Shown one piece after another: positions 1 through 14,000 of a stretch of 64,000 bases of DNA. A program made the position numbers and the translations under genes. Under the pieces are notes generated by a model. That model searched no databases. It was not told the origin of the DNA and was given only the letters and a program-made list of their open reading frames with translations. This stretch comes from Henricia sp. BOLD:AAB3569 (lineage: Eukaryota > Echinodermata > Asteroidea > Spinulosida > Echinasteridae), in NCBI GenBank assembly GCA_037783545.1, contig JBBELK010000032.1, forward strand, positions 1,240,001 through 1,304,000. The letters are read 5' to 3'. Positions within the stretch are counted from its first letter, which is position 1. Every line of letters starts with the position of its first letter.

Positions 1-115
1 TAACCTTTTTGCACTAAGGCTGGCGCCTAAAAATTGTTAACTTAGTTTAAAATATCCACATTCTACACTTGCCACGAGGTACATGCCATTGCCTAGCAAC
101 AGTTAGGTTGCTATA

Positions 116-537
116 TGGATAATTCCCAAAATTAGGGGTCCAAAAGTGTGACATGCTTTTTAAGATTTCCAAGTGTTTTTAGTGATTGAAAGTGGTTTAC
201 CACTTAATGCCACTTAAATTTAATGTTTGTGTGTAGATATGGCACCAAGGTTAATGCAAACTCATTCTACAGCAAATTTCCATTGGCGTAGGTAACCCGG
301 GACACCAAACTCCTATTCAATATAATGGAACAAATTATGAGCCTTTATGGTCTTTTGTTATGAATATTTTTCAGGAGAAAAAAATATGGAAGAAAATGAT
401 GCTGCCCCCTATAATCACAGGCCACAGTCCATTACTGAGAGTTTGTGATCATGAGTGGTGATTTTTAAAGCAGAGAGTGTCGTACGTAACTGGGACACCA
501 AACACTTTAGACCCCTAATTTGGGGAATTACCCTTAT
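116..537. mobile_element. TIR element
   Basis: GGATAATTCCCAAAATTAGG at the left and CCTAATTTGGGGAATTACCC at the right are inverted. No open frame of note inside. Confidence 0.6.
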
Positions 538-599
538 GCCATTCTCTCCTACAGTGAACACGGTATTAATCCTGTACTTCACACCTGTCGTGTGCACCT

Positions 600-1095
600 G
601 GGGCCAATTTCATGAAACATGTTAGCACCAAATTTTTGATTAAGCAGCCCTCTCTCCATCTCATAAAACAGAAGCACTACCAAACCAAACCGCATGCTAA
701 CCTACTGATTTTATGCTATTAAACGTGACACCATATTTTTTGTTGTTGCTCTTTTCGGCAAAATTAGAGACATTTTCCAACAGATACACAAATTTCAGCT
801 GTTGAAATATTTCACCCGATCTTCTGAAATATTTCAGTCAGCGACAGGCAAGGGTTTTCTGTGGTAGTGATAATCATTCAAAAGTGGAAACATTACCGAT
901 GACTGTACTTGAAAATGTTGACGTTGACACAAGTAAAGCAGACGATGAACGCGTTCGAACAAAACAGATGACAGCATTGCACGCGTGCTTAGAACAAGCT
1001 TTATGAAATAGGCCCTTGCTTAAGTAAATATTTGTGCTATGCTTAATTCAATTTTTTTTTATTAAACGTAACATGTTTTTATGAAATTGGCCCCG
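600..1095. mobile_element. TIR element (GGGGCCAATTTCATGAAAC ends)
   Basis: Left GGGGCCAATTTCATGAAACA, right GTTTTTATGAAATTGGCCCC. A related end pair occurs at 38,655-38,932. No protein seen. Confidence 0.7.
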
Positions 1096-1299
1096 GTCAC
1101 ATTACATAGCAACAAAAGTTAAGCCTGGTCATCTGGATCATCTGGTACTCAAGGTCACATAATATACAAGGTCATAGCAAAACTCAAAAGGTCATTGTAC
1201 CCCAATATACTCTAGTCTGAAAATTAATTTGGAATCTAAGTTGTAAAATTTCCTTTTCAACAATACTAGTTGTGTAAAGATTGGTAAAACTCTAAATTA

Positions 1300-1895
1300 G
1301 ATTCCTAGGTCCTATTTCATAAAGCCTACTTAGGCCCGCTTCAAACGTCAAATTTAACTTGGCACGACATTAGCACGGCATTGGCTTCAAACATCGAACT
1401 TAATTGGAAACTCCCAGTCGAGGTTAAATACATCCAGCATGGCGGATGGGTATTGTGCACGTCATGGACGTTGTACACGTGCGTTTTCCATTCTGTCTAT
1501 TGTACGTCGCCATTTTATTATTTTGATGCACTTGTTTGTTAGTTATTTCTTTACTCACATACGCGCTGCGAGCATGCGCATTCCTAGTCGGAACAAAATT
1601 GCGGACCAACTTCGAACTGGAATTAAATTTGACACGGCAGAAGCACGACGTATGAAGCCAAGCCGTGCTTGTGCCGCACTAAATAGAGTTAGCACGGCAG
1701 ATCCTGTTGAGCTAAAATCTTCTGCCGTGTCGAACTCAATTTAATTCGACACGGCATAAGCGCGACGTTTGAAGCGGGCCTTAGAAACATTCCTAAATAA
1801 ACATTCTTAACTCATGTTTTTAAAGATAGGAAAAATTAGATTTATTGTTCCTAAATCCGCTTAAGAATGTTTTTAACTTTTATGAAAAAGGACCC
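1300..1895. mobile_element. nested TIR elements
   Basis: An inner element (about 1331-1783) begins GGCCCGCTTCAAACGTCAAA and ends GACGTTTGAAGCGGGCC. It contains several ACGGCA/TTCGACACGG repeats. It sits inside an outer pair (CTATTTCATAAAGCCTACTT and its degraded complement before 1,895). This lies close to ADAMTS exon 10. Confidence 0.65.
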
Positions 1896-1914
1896 TGGTC
1901 TGTGTTCTACTGAC

Positions 1915-2010
1915 CTTATCCCGACCACAGCTGGTACCCAGCGCTGCTGCTGATAGCTTGGAATAACACTGGTTACCAGACTTGCACCAGAGAGTTGAGC
2001 AATGATCTGG
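1915..2010 (-). CDS. ADAMTS7/12-like: ADAMTS7/12-like exon 10: disintegrin-like/cysteine-rich junction
   Basis: 96 nt, 32 codons, residues 518-549, phase 0 at both ends. Reads [20 protein letters not shown], then GTSCGRDK. This matches the CxxLWC...CxSKLxAAxxGTxCGxxK pattern, in which the next exon normally starts with WC. Acceptor TATGGTCACAG, donor AAG|GTCAGT. It is open in another frame as well, which is a shadow. Confidence 0.9.
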
Positions 2011-5000
2011 CTGTGACCATAGGAGAAATCATGCAATTACAGACTTGAAATTTTAGTTGAGATTTAGAAACAAAAATGCAAAATATGGCAAAACGACAAG
2101 CTAATTTTGGTGAGTTTTACCGATTTACACAAAAAAAGTAGGTTTGGCCAATGATATATCGACACTTGCAAACGACACGGGTAGATTCTTCATAAGAAAA
2201 ATATCAAATATCCACACAAAAATTGTATAGACTTACTGTATCTGGTATAATTGATGAAGCATTTCTAACCTCGTTCGTTAATATTTGTGACCTTTCACGA
2301 CGAAATAAGCATAGTCGTAATTTTCGAAAATTGGATATTGGTATTTTTAAATTCAGCAGAAAAAGAGCTTTCCAATGGTATATAACACATAAAGTAAATT
2401 ATTCCCCCCAATGCAACACAGCTTGGAGAAGTGGTAGTGTTCAAACAAATCTTACAAATTTTAAAACAATTTTTATGAGTTACGAAGAAATCTATTGTCA
2501 AAATTGGTCTGAAAATGACGTTTTTAATTGTTGGATGACGCTAAAAATTTGGAATCATATAGATTAAGAGTTACTCTTTTCAAATATTACCAAACCTTAA
2601 AATTGACAGGTCACATTTTGTTTGATAAATTTACTTCATTAACTGAGTTACAAGTCAAACAGCTTGTTGCAAAGAACCAATACTTTAAGAAAATTGCTCC
2701 TTTTTGCTGCAAAAAATTGGGGTTTAAAAAAATGCCAGCTGGAACACTGGCACAGGATCTAAATCTTTTATGGTTATCCCAAATCATACCTCAAGTTTGG
2801 AGCAGACAGAAGCATTGACACCATACTGCAGTCTGCATTGGTGCTCCGCTGTGTACATGACGCCAGCAGGGACTTGGGGGAAGTTGAAATCATGTTCACT
2901 GGGTTCGTCATTTAGACAGTCCCCAAATCCTTGACTGTCGGAAGAAAAAGTATGGATTTTGTCAAGTTAAAGTCCTAATATAAACTCCTCAAAAAAGGTT
3001 CGGAAAGTCAAGTTTGACTGACGATTTATCTCTTGTTACTAAATCATTTCCCTTAAATTTGGTATGATTAATCAATTGGGGGATGTGCAGTATAGCGGAA
3101 TACAGGGGTGGGTGAAAAGTGTCCAAAAATGTCCGAAAATGCATTGCTATTGTCAAAAAGTGCATTGACACATTTCCATCCTCCAAGCAAAAGGGGAATG
3201 CACTGCATGACAATAGCAGTGAATGTTGTGACATTTCACTTTCCACCCACCCCTGTATTCCGCTATACTGCACATCCCCCAATTGATTAATCATAACAAA
3301 TGACACATCACTGTAAAGAGGAATAACAGGGCTTTCCAATGGTACTAAATTTAAGGGAAATGATTTAGTAACAAGAGAGAAATCGTCAGTCAAACTTGAC
3401 TTTCCGAACTTTTTTTGAGGAGTTTACAACATTTGCATTTACCCAAAATTTTACTTCACGGGTTGACAAGAAAAACCCGACTAAAAATGTTGATAGCAAT
3501 GGTAATAAACACCATATGATTTTTTTCCCGTATGTAAAATGGTACCTTTGTGGGAGAAATTGCTAACAAAAGGTGTTTTTTAATAGAAAAAACAATGCAC
3601 ATTTTGTATGGTTTTCTGAAGTATTATTGTATCTATGTGACTGACAAGGCAGTTTATCAACATTATTCTTTAGTTAATATAATGCTGTTGTTATTAGCGT
3701 CCGGGCCCGGCCTAGTCGGTTTTAAACGTATGTTTAAAGGGGCTATGTGACGGTTTGCGCATGCGCAGCAAAACTTGAAAAAGTTGGGCTAACTTTTTCA
3801 AGTTTTGTCGCCGGGTTTTGCATATCCTATTCAATCTTTGCCATCCCTTATAATTCTTTAGTAATTTTGGCAGTGGTGTACTTGTCAACGTCCAAGATGT
3901 CCTGATGCATTACTTTTTACTTGGAATCGCACTGTTGGCCGTATTTTTAAGCCGCCAAACATTGATATCACCGTGTGTGCTGCCGTCGTTAAAAAGAGAG
4001 TTTTTCATCCCATCAAAAAACTTGACAAAACATGACAGAAACGGCATCGAATGATATGAATGACATGGTTGGATACAGCAATTTGTTTAACCTTGTTTTC
4101 CATCAAAACTGACATGCTTATTTGGTCCTGACAGCAATTTTACAGCATACCTTCTGTCCTTGGAAAGACACAGTGGCCGCCACCGCTGTACGATTTTGTT
4201 TTTCTAGACACTGATCGCGCAATCGCGCGCGATGCCAAATCGAACAAATGTGCGCACACGATGTACAATGTAGTTGAATTCTGCGTGTTGTAAACACTCA
4301 TAAACGAACACACTGCCCATGCGGCACGTGCTAAGTACACGATGTACACAACTACAACACACGCACCAATGGCGTTGTGTAACGAAATTGCACTACATTC
4401 ATCTGAGCCCGCACATATGTCAAAATGTGAAACGATTTGGCACATGCGCAAACCGTGACATAGCCCCTTTAAGACTGGCCAAACCCACTTTTATTCCCAA
4501 ATTTAAACACAATTCTGAGGCCTCTCTAGACTTACTCCAAAAAACGTGTGATGTAAGTGCGACTGCACTCGGACCAGGTGAGTGCTCCATACACACCGGT
4601 GAGTTGTGACGACATGACGTGAACTTGTGTGTCGTTGCTTCGATCACATACATTGTCCAGACCATCGTGTTGCATACCAAAACTGTCCAAAGAAAACCAC
4701 AATTACAGTAAACAACGAAAGGCAAAAAGTTTGAGATTTTTTTAACTTTTATTTTATTCTAATTTGTTTGTGGACATTTTTTTTAAAAGGAATAATTCTG
4801 CATTCTTGCATTCTGTTGTTGCCATCTTTCCAAAATTGTTGTCAATGTGTGGGAACAGTTTTGTTGTTACACTTACCTGCAAAGCAACAGCAGCATTTCT
4901 CAACATCAGACCCAAAGTGGAAATCAATACATGGTTGTAAATCTTACATCAGTGGTTTTCCGATAGTGTAAAACTGTAAATAAACTCCTCCAAAAAAGTT

Positions 5001-8000
5001 CGGAAAGTCAAGTTTGACTGACGATTTCTCTCTTGTTACTAAATCATTTCTCTTGAATTTGGTATCATTGGAAAGCCCCGTTATTCCTCTTTACAGTGAT
5101 GTGTCATTTGTTATGATTAATCAATTGGGGGATGTGCAGTACAGCGGAATACAGGGGTGGGTGGAAAGTGAAATGTCACAAAATTCACTGCTATTGTCAT
5201 GCAGTGCATTCCCCTTTTGCTTGGAGGATGGGAATGTGTCAATGCACATTTTGACAATAGCAGTGAATTTTTGGACATTTCACTTTCCACCCACCCCTGT
5301 ATTCCGCTATACTGCACATCCCCAATTGCTTAATCATAACAAATGACACATTATCGTAAAGAGGAATAACAGGGCTTTCCAATGATATAAAATTCAAGGA
5401 GAATTATTTTGCAAAAAAAAAACTTTTTTTGAGGAGTTTAGTTTTCTAACCTATGTCCAAGCTCGTGGGCCACCGTAAAAGCAAGCGCCAAGCCCGTGTC
5501 TTCATTAATGTTGCAGCTCCATTCTGGGTGGCACATGCCTGATACTTGTACAAGGCCCAGCGTACCACACGGGGCATCCATTCCTTTACAAAGATCCTTT
5601 CTGGCAAGAAACGAGATAAGTAAGTGTGAGAGCTAAAGACAGATTACACGATTGGAAAACGTTTTAAAACAGGAACAACAGCATTACATATCTAATGAAT
5701 AACATTTTAGAAGTTTCAGCCACATTGAATTCAGATTTAATTAAGAAACAAGTTAAAGAAAAAATTATTTAAGAAAAAAACACCTTCAGTTGGCAATTAT
5801 ATAAATAATTTGCATGAATACTACCAGCTGAATGAATGTGTTCAGGTACATGTTTTAGTAGCCCTCCGGTAGCGGAGCGTACACATGAACATGCATGTTG
5901 TATATGTGAAGATCAGAACTTCCGTTTTGAGAGAATATTTTTACACTGTCCGTCATTCACTTTTACACTTCTCTGTAGTAAACAAAATGGCACAAGCAGC
6001 AAAAAAAACAAAAACAGGGCAGAAAAACGATAATTTGATTTTTTTTCGGCAGGGGACAGCACTTACGCATGCGAGCAACGCTCGATTATATCACTCGCCC
6101 CTGTTCAACTCAGTGTTGAACTCGCCCCGGAGCAAGATAAACTCAGTTTTGCCGAAACAAGTGTGAAACGATGCAGGCACTATGAGCAACTAACAATTGA
6201 AATTGGGCACACACCATTGTTATTAACAATGGTGTGTGCCCAATTTCCATTGTTAGTTGCTCATAGTGTGGGTTGAGTGCGGGGTTAAAAATTTGCATTT
6301 CATCTGGGGGGTGGGGGTCTCGGAGTTCGCCCCGGGTTCATTTTAACCCGGGATGAGAGGTTGTAGTGTGAAAAGGTCTTTATAAACAAACTACCACACC
6401 ACTTTGTATCAAACACAGTTATGACATAAAGTCAAGCCTTGGCTCTCGTTAGCAAAGTGACGACAAAAATATTGCCATTTACAATTGTTTAATGTTTTGC
6501 TTAATAGCTTTCAGACACTCAAATACTTGGAATATTTCCCAGCCAGTTTTGTGTACAATATTGAATAGAAATAAAATGTTTACATCTTTTTTTTTGTGGT
6601 GGATGTGTTGAAGTGTTTGTTACCATCAACCTAAAGTGAGTTGCGAAAGGGAGGGTGAGAATTGTTTATTTAAAAAGGCATTTAAGTGCTGATTTTAAGT
6701 GTTTACGGACGCCGCTGATAAACTTATGGGATTGGGGCCGTTTAAAGGATCTTGTCCAGATTTTTTTCCAGAAAATTGATTTTATTCTAACCTAAGAATT
6801 ATATATAAATGCCTCCCCAAAATACTATCCATGGGCAGAAAACAGGAAATTTGCAATATCAAATTTGGATGTGGAAACGAAAAGGTTGGTGTAATTACTG
6901 CACTGCTTTATGGAACCAAATAAATTAGTTTTACAAAACATTGGTAGGCCTAGTTGTTTGACGATATCCTTAAAAATATATATCGATTGAGGAAGCGCCA
7001 AATTTCAGAATGGTAATGAGAGAAAAATTATGACAAATGATATGGTATCAAAATCTCAACACCCGTGGGAACAATTGTGGTGGGGGAGGGGGAGGGGGAG
7101 GGGAGAGGAGAGGGGGGAGGGGGAGGGGAGAGGAGAGGGGGTGAGGGGGAAGGGGGTTAAAGAAAATGTGATCTGGTCATGCTCCTTTAAGCTGTTGTGA
7201 CATTGTGAAGTGCATTATAAAGTTGCAGCCAGATATGGAATGCACTGTATAAGCATGTACAATTATTCTAGATACTTTTACGGAAAAACAATAAATCCTT
7301 CAGGAATTTCTGTAAATATTTGCCACAAACAATACCTCAAGTTGTTATTTCCTGGCATCAGGAGATCATTGTTTGGGGAAAAAAGAAAATTGAAATAAAT
7401 ATCAGCTAATTTTATAAATAAAGGGTTTCTATAAGTCGAGTCCATCACAAGTCGAGAGCCGATAAAATCACAAGTCCGTGACAAGTCCCGCACAAGTCCG
7501 TCACAAGTCCAGTAACAAGAAGCAAAGGATGAACGCGCACAAAAAAAAGCCTTTGTTGGAGTTCATTTGAATAGCTTGTGACTTGAATTAAGACCCAGGG
7601 ACTTGTGGTGGACTTGTGAAGGCTTGTGAGGACTTGTAATGGACTCGACTACAACCCTGAAAATTGTAGATTTTGACGAAACTTGGTATTCTTTCGGGGG
7701 AGGGGGGAGGGGGGTGAGGGGGAGGCAGAGGCGGAGGGGGAGGGGGAGGGGGAGGAGGGGGAGGGGGAAGGGGGGGTGATACTCTGTATGCCAGTATGAA
7801 TTAACCCATAGTGTGCATTTCCATTTTTTGCGGGATAGGTGGTGTTTTTTGCCTTCAAGAGCGGGACCAATCGGACCCGCAAAGGAGCAAAGCGGCGCCC
7901 TTTAAAACATCATTTAAGGCCAAAACGAATAATTTGTCTCTGGTCCGCGCGTGCGTCGATTTCAAGCATGCGCATCAATCCTTTTTTTTCCCACCTGCGG

Positions 8001-11000
8001 CAGCTAAAACAGCGCCCTCTATTGCCACACCGCCTCACATTTTCTAGACTGTTCGCCATCCTGTAGACTACGTAGGGAATGGGAACAAGTCTATATGTAT
8101 TTTCCCGGGCAGCTTGACCTCATACTCAGGGCAATAGATTCAGACGATGCTGATATCGAATGATAGTGAGTATGAGGTTGTTTAATCAGCTGATCAACAA
8201 CTTCGATCAAGCGACTATAGTTGACTAGAGTCCCTCGAACAACAGAGATAGTCCGTTGAACAACGTGTAATTTCTGTTGTTCGAGAGACTCTAGTCGACT
8301 ATAGTCGCTTGATCGAACTTGCTCAATGACGGCTAGTTCCCACGCGTCACAACAAGGACAATGAAGGAATTGTGTTTGTGAAATAGAGCGTGTCTTAGCT
8401 GAGCTGAACACTGAAATATGCCACTTATTTCCGTATTCCTTGTTTGTGGAGTGAAAACTCTGACTGTTCGGTGTGCAAGTTTACTAAAAAGCAAAAAAGT
8501 AAAAAACACCTGATCTCCAAGCTTGGGGAAGAGGGAGGAAAAAAAACAACAAAAAAACACTTCGGTCTAACCAGAGATTTTTTTTGGCCTATCCATTGCT
8601 ATCGCCACTTTTATTTGGGTTTTTCTTGTCAGCTCATGAAGTAAAATTTTGGGTAACTGCAAATGATGTAATGGGGTTTTAAAATCCAATGTGGTAAGGC
8701 TTACATGTAGGACACTAAACGAAAGAAAAAAGCAAGGATTTGGATTCTGACGTACCTGGTCAAAAGCACAGCGGCATCATGATGATTTGGATGGTCTTCG
8801 TCTTCAGGGTTGATTGTCTTTTGCCATCGGCAGAAGCTACTCAGCGTTTTGTCCGCATCGTGTTCAATCGACAAGCCAACCTGAGAAATAGTCAATATTC
8901 CTTCATTGGCGGTTTTATTCTTCTCAATTGATGTTGCAGATAACATGATTGGCTTTTCCAATGTGCATGCGAGTCTTTGCACGGTAAAGGGGGCATTTTG
9001 GCAACACAGACCATGTTTTCCAGAAAATACCTTTGTCTGGTCTCAAAATAAAAGAAATAAGTTTCAGTTGTTCTGAAGATATAACTAGGCCCAAAAAGGG
9101 TTACAAATAGTGTGACAACATGCCTTTCTAAAAACCCTCTGTACAAATTTCCAATATACGCTCGTAACCGGGACGGCCTAAAATGGAACACAAGTGTCCG
9201 TCCCGGTTATGAGCGTATATTGAAAATTTGTACACAGGGTTTTTACTAAGGCATGTTGTCACAGAACTTGTAACCCTTTTTGGGCCTAAGTTATCTCCTC
9301 AGAATAACTTAAACTTATTTCTTTTATTTTTAGACCAGACAAAGATATTGGGTCTGTGTTACCAAAATGCCCCCTTTACTGCGGAAAGACCCATATGCAA
9401 AATATTGCGGCATAATAAACTCTCAACCCATATTTATTTGTGTGTGTATATTTGGTCAATTTCATGGTATTTTAAAAAATACGAACAGGAAATGCATATG
9501 CAGATTTAGTAGGATATTGGGCCGAATACATAAAAAACTAGCAATTGCTTTTCCAGGCTTTTACTTACATTCTTATACATAAAAATAAGCAAGTGCTCAC
9601 AAGAAAAAAATTCCACTTTGAAGCAAAAGCAAGAGCTATTTTCCTCCAAGCAAAAGCTTCCCAGATTAGCAATTGCTTAAAAACACACATAAAAACAAGC
9701 TTTTGCTTTTGCCACTAAGCGTCTATACAAAGCCATTACATAACATGCGTGCCTCTTGATAAATAGCGCTATTGTTCAGAACACCAAGCAATTGCTAAGG
9801 AAGATTAAGAAAAGCTGTCAGCCAAAGCAAAGGGTTATGAATATGTTTTGAAGCAATTGCTTTTGCGTTTGCTTGTGCTTGTGCCGAAACCTCCAGAAAA
9901 TAGCAGGCCTACTGCCTCAAGATTACTGCGGGCCAACAGTTTCACTATCCCCCTAATACTTGCCTCGTCTTCCTCAAGAAACAGCATGCGCACCATAACG
10001 ATGTTGATATAGTTACCAATCGTTGTGTCATGATACAAAGTGGCCACCTGAGGGGGATACCATGAAAAAATGAGTCATTCCAAAGTTTTTTATGGGTTAC
10101 AAATACCTAAAATGTGGATGTTGCAATGCGATTAGGAATCACCTAATTTATAAATTTGTTACGCCGAAACTAGGAATCTCATGGGCGTGACTGTTTGTGC
10201 TTTTAATACATTATTTTAAGTTTAGCTTCGACTTTAGTTGTTTTTACGTATGAATCCCTAAATTGATAGAATCCCGACAACATCCCAAGTATTTGAATGT
10301 CCAGTAAAACTGACCAGCATTTACTTCTTTTCCGGGCTTGTTTTTTTGTCCGACCGCCATGATTTACTAACAAGACTTGTTGCTAGTCTACTCAAAGTTA
10401 CACCACAAAAATTGCGGAAAAGATGTTCAGCAGGGAAAAAATGATTAATGCTAAATTTATTTGCTTTGCAAAAAAAAAGGGGTTAGCTGTCAGATTGATA
10501 GTATTTGGGGGAGGTATTTTATATGACCCATTTTCGGGGGAAAATCTGAACTCCTTTAAAAACATACTTACTATATTCATGATAGTCAATACATATGTTT
10601 CAATATCTTGGTCCACGTAATATTGCACCATGCGCTTATCTATGACAACCAGTAGCTCCACGTTTCGTTCTACGCTGGAGGATCGTTTGCGACGTTCATG
10701 CTGTTTTGACCCATTTGTAGACGGTTTCCTCCATAACGTACTATCGCCTTTTTCGTTCACCACTGTTTAAACACAAAAGAAAAAAGATCGTTGAAAATTT
10801 GTCAACCAATTCAGACGAAACTAGTACACCTTTCCCACTACCAAATATCCGGGTAATCTCGGGGGTAACAAAGTCTTTACCCCGAGATACCCTGAGGCAG
10901 CACGAGCATTCCCACTTCTCTTTATCTGCCCCGGGTTAAGACAAAAAATTACTGTTACCCGGGGGTTTGTTAACCCTGTCAGCGACCAGGGTTAAGGATG

Positions 11001-14000
11001 GCAAACTCGGGGTTAACGGCCGAACCCCGGGGTTAGCATTGTAGTGGGGAACCAAGCAGAGTTAAGTGTTCCACAGGCATTTTCGGTCACAGCCTCTGTA
11101 AAGAGTGTCTGTGTGCAGTGGGAAACCACACCGCTTTAACCCGGGGCAAGCTCGCCCCAGGTTTAGCGAAACTCGAGGTTAATGAAACAAATGGGAACAT
11201 AACTCGGGGTTAACAAACCCAGGGGTAAGAAAAGCTTGAAACTGGGCGGCAAATCTCCGGGTTAAGCAGTTTGTAGTGAAAAAAGGTATTAGTTTGTTAT
11301 AAGTTTCATTTCTTGGTGAGGTGCTTCAAAACCACATGAAATAGATCTGTCAATTAGAATTTCAAAATTTTAAGTGACCTGAAATAACCATATCTTCACA
11401 GATTTGAAACCAGTGTACACCACACCCTCTCAGAGGTGGTAATGTTATCAGTATTTTTCAGAAGGTTTTTTTTTCCTTTCCAAGTGACAAATCATCAAAA
11501 TTGGTGTTATGCATGTGGCATTCTCTAGTTTACGCACACAAAAAAGCATTATGCATCCAGAATTAAATCTGTGGGTGCACATAAACTTGGCAATGACCAA
11601 CACACAGGCACTTTATAAAAACTGGTGAAATAACTGACAGTTATAGACTAAAGTGAAAATGTCACCCTTTGTGTGTTACCAAGGTTACTGGGTCTACACT
11701 AAAACCAGTGAACCGTTTCCCTGCGCTTTAGCAATGGACATTTCAGATTACCAGCAAATGTTTAGACCCAATTACCATGGCAACTGATGTCAGACTTTAG
11801 TAGTCTATAACTGCTAAATAGCCTGTTAAAGGGCATGAACTTGAAATTTCATTTATTCTAAAAACTTCCCTGATGAAACTTTCTTAAATTGGTTTTGATT
11901 GAATGCTTTATTATATTAAAAATCAGCGTCAATTTACATACAACTTTCAATACTAAAATTTCAGTAGTGAGGTGTGACCAAAAGAAAGAAAAAAAATACC
12001 ACTCCTACAAACCTGTATCTTGAACGCCACAGAATTCACCGTCCACATTCTGGTCGGCATTGCTTCTTCTCAAACGGTCATGCCCCAGCGCCTCTTTTCC
12101 TTGGTCTGGTAATGCAGATCTCTTGTACACAACGTGTGGATGGTGACTGCTGCCCTCTATCTTGGTGTAATTCTTGACAGGCTCGATGAAAAATTCCTCC
12201 TCTTTCAATCTGATCATCCCCACCTTTTTATAAAGAAGTATTTTTAAAGTAAATTATATACACATGTAGTCCGAGTAACTTGGACCCTAAATATTTGTCC
12301 AATGTTTCAAGACGCCGTAGATAGCCAAATTGACGATTCCGTAAGCGTTACCGTTATTTTATGAAACGACGTACACTAGACTCTCGGGATTACAATGGGG
12401 TATGTGGAAGTGCTCTGGTCTGATGTGCTTCGGACGATATTTGTAGTGAAACTTTGTCAGATTTGAGCAGTTTGAGACTTGGCATTTCTGTACGGACCTC
12501 AAGTAGGGCTGTAATAGCGACAGTGTAAAAAGTCAGATTTCAAAAGTGAGCTAATAATACAGCCCTATTTGTAGGGCTAGGTTACCCCTAGAACTAGTAT
12601 GGGGGATATCTATCCCCCATAGATGATTTCATTTTTTTCCAATATGGTGGCGCCTGAAGTTTAAGATCGGACAGAAACGTTTTTGGCTAGCGCAATTAAT
12701 AATCCGCTGCCCAATCGCCACCAAACTCCGTCTGATAGTTCTTGAGATACTCACCTTGCGTGTATCTACGGAATTTCGGTATTATTTGTCTATCAAATTC
12801 TCCAAAAATTATGTTTCAAAATCAACGGGTACATGTGCGACGCATCCACATGCGTGGTTCAGGCATTCGGTAAAAGTCGGATTTTCCGGAACTGCCGGGA
12901 CCAAAAGTTAAGTCTGACAGTTCCGGCAACTCCGGCGGTTCCGGGAAATCCGGCTTTTACTAAATGCCTGAACCACGCATGTGGATGCGTCGCACATGTA
13001 CCCATTGATTTTGAAACATATTTTTTTGAAGAATTTAATGGACAAATAAATAGTACCGAAATTCCGTAGATACACGCAAGCCGCGAATATCTCAAGAACT
13101 ATCAGTATCAGACGGAGTTTGGTGGCGATTGGGCAGCGGATTATTGCGCTAGCCAAAAACGTTTCTGTCCGATCTTAAACTTCAGGTGCCGCCATATATT
13201 GGAAAAAATTGAAATCAGCTATGGGGGATAGGTATCCCCCATAGTTCTAGCTTCTTCCTCCATGGTTCTAGAGCCGGCCCGGGGTAGGGTTAGGTCAGCA
13301 GCGCATCAGTCATAAATCAGACGTTATGCAGTCGACTCAGCCAGTTGCCGAGACTAATTTTGGTCGCTTACCTACTCTCGCGGTCGCAACTAAAAACGCC
13401 CGCAGTATGGTAGGAGATTCACATTGCCAAAGTTCAACAATATTTTCCTCCATTCCGATTTTACGACTTAGAAATCCTCTTCCGATTTGCACACGTTTTT
13501 TAAAATACTCAGTCATGGAGGCTGCCATCTTGTTTTAGCTCAATATCACATGACCGCAACGCTGACGCTGATTGGCCGATATGACGCAACTCAGTGAATG
13601 AAACAAACTTTTTTGCACATAAAATTTGCGAAATCTCTTTGCTGTAAATCGATAGTCAAAATCAATAATAAATCATCAAAATTCTTTTCAATGTTTGAGA
13701 AAAATCGCAATTCTCCATCGACAGTTTAAAAATTTAATTAAACATCCTCAAACATTACAGCATATTTTATTGACATAGGTAGGCCTACGTCTATATCATG
13801 GAGGGTCTAATCATGGAGCTATAAATCCTTTTTATAGCTCCATGGTCTAATGTACGTTTATGATGCAAAATCTCAAATTCTATTCAAAAAAATAAAATGA
13901 CCATAAACAAGTTTAATATTATACCTAGCGAGAAACGATAAAGCACAAACCGGAAAAGTACAACGGGCTGTTTAATTATTAGTAAAAACCTCGCGGCACA

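Noticed and set aside
2223..2818. Plus-strand frames of 114 and 96 residues
   Set aside because: Low-complexity intronic sequence; the second overlaps ADAMTS exon 9 on the other strand, where the splice-consistent coding frame is clear.
12833..13156. Several 70-80 residue frames on both strands with the same sequence content
   Set aside because: They lie in the two arms of a palindromic foldback, so each frame appears twice in mirror form. No known protein family is recognisable.
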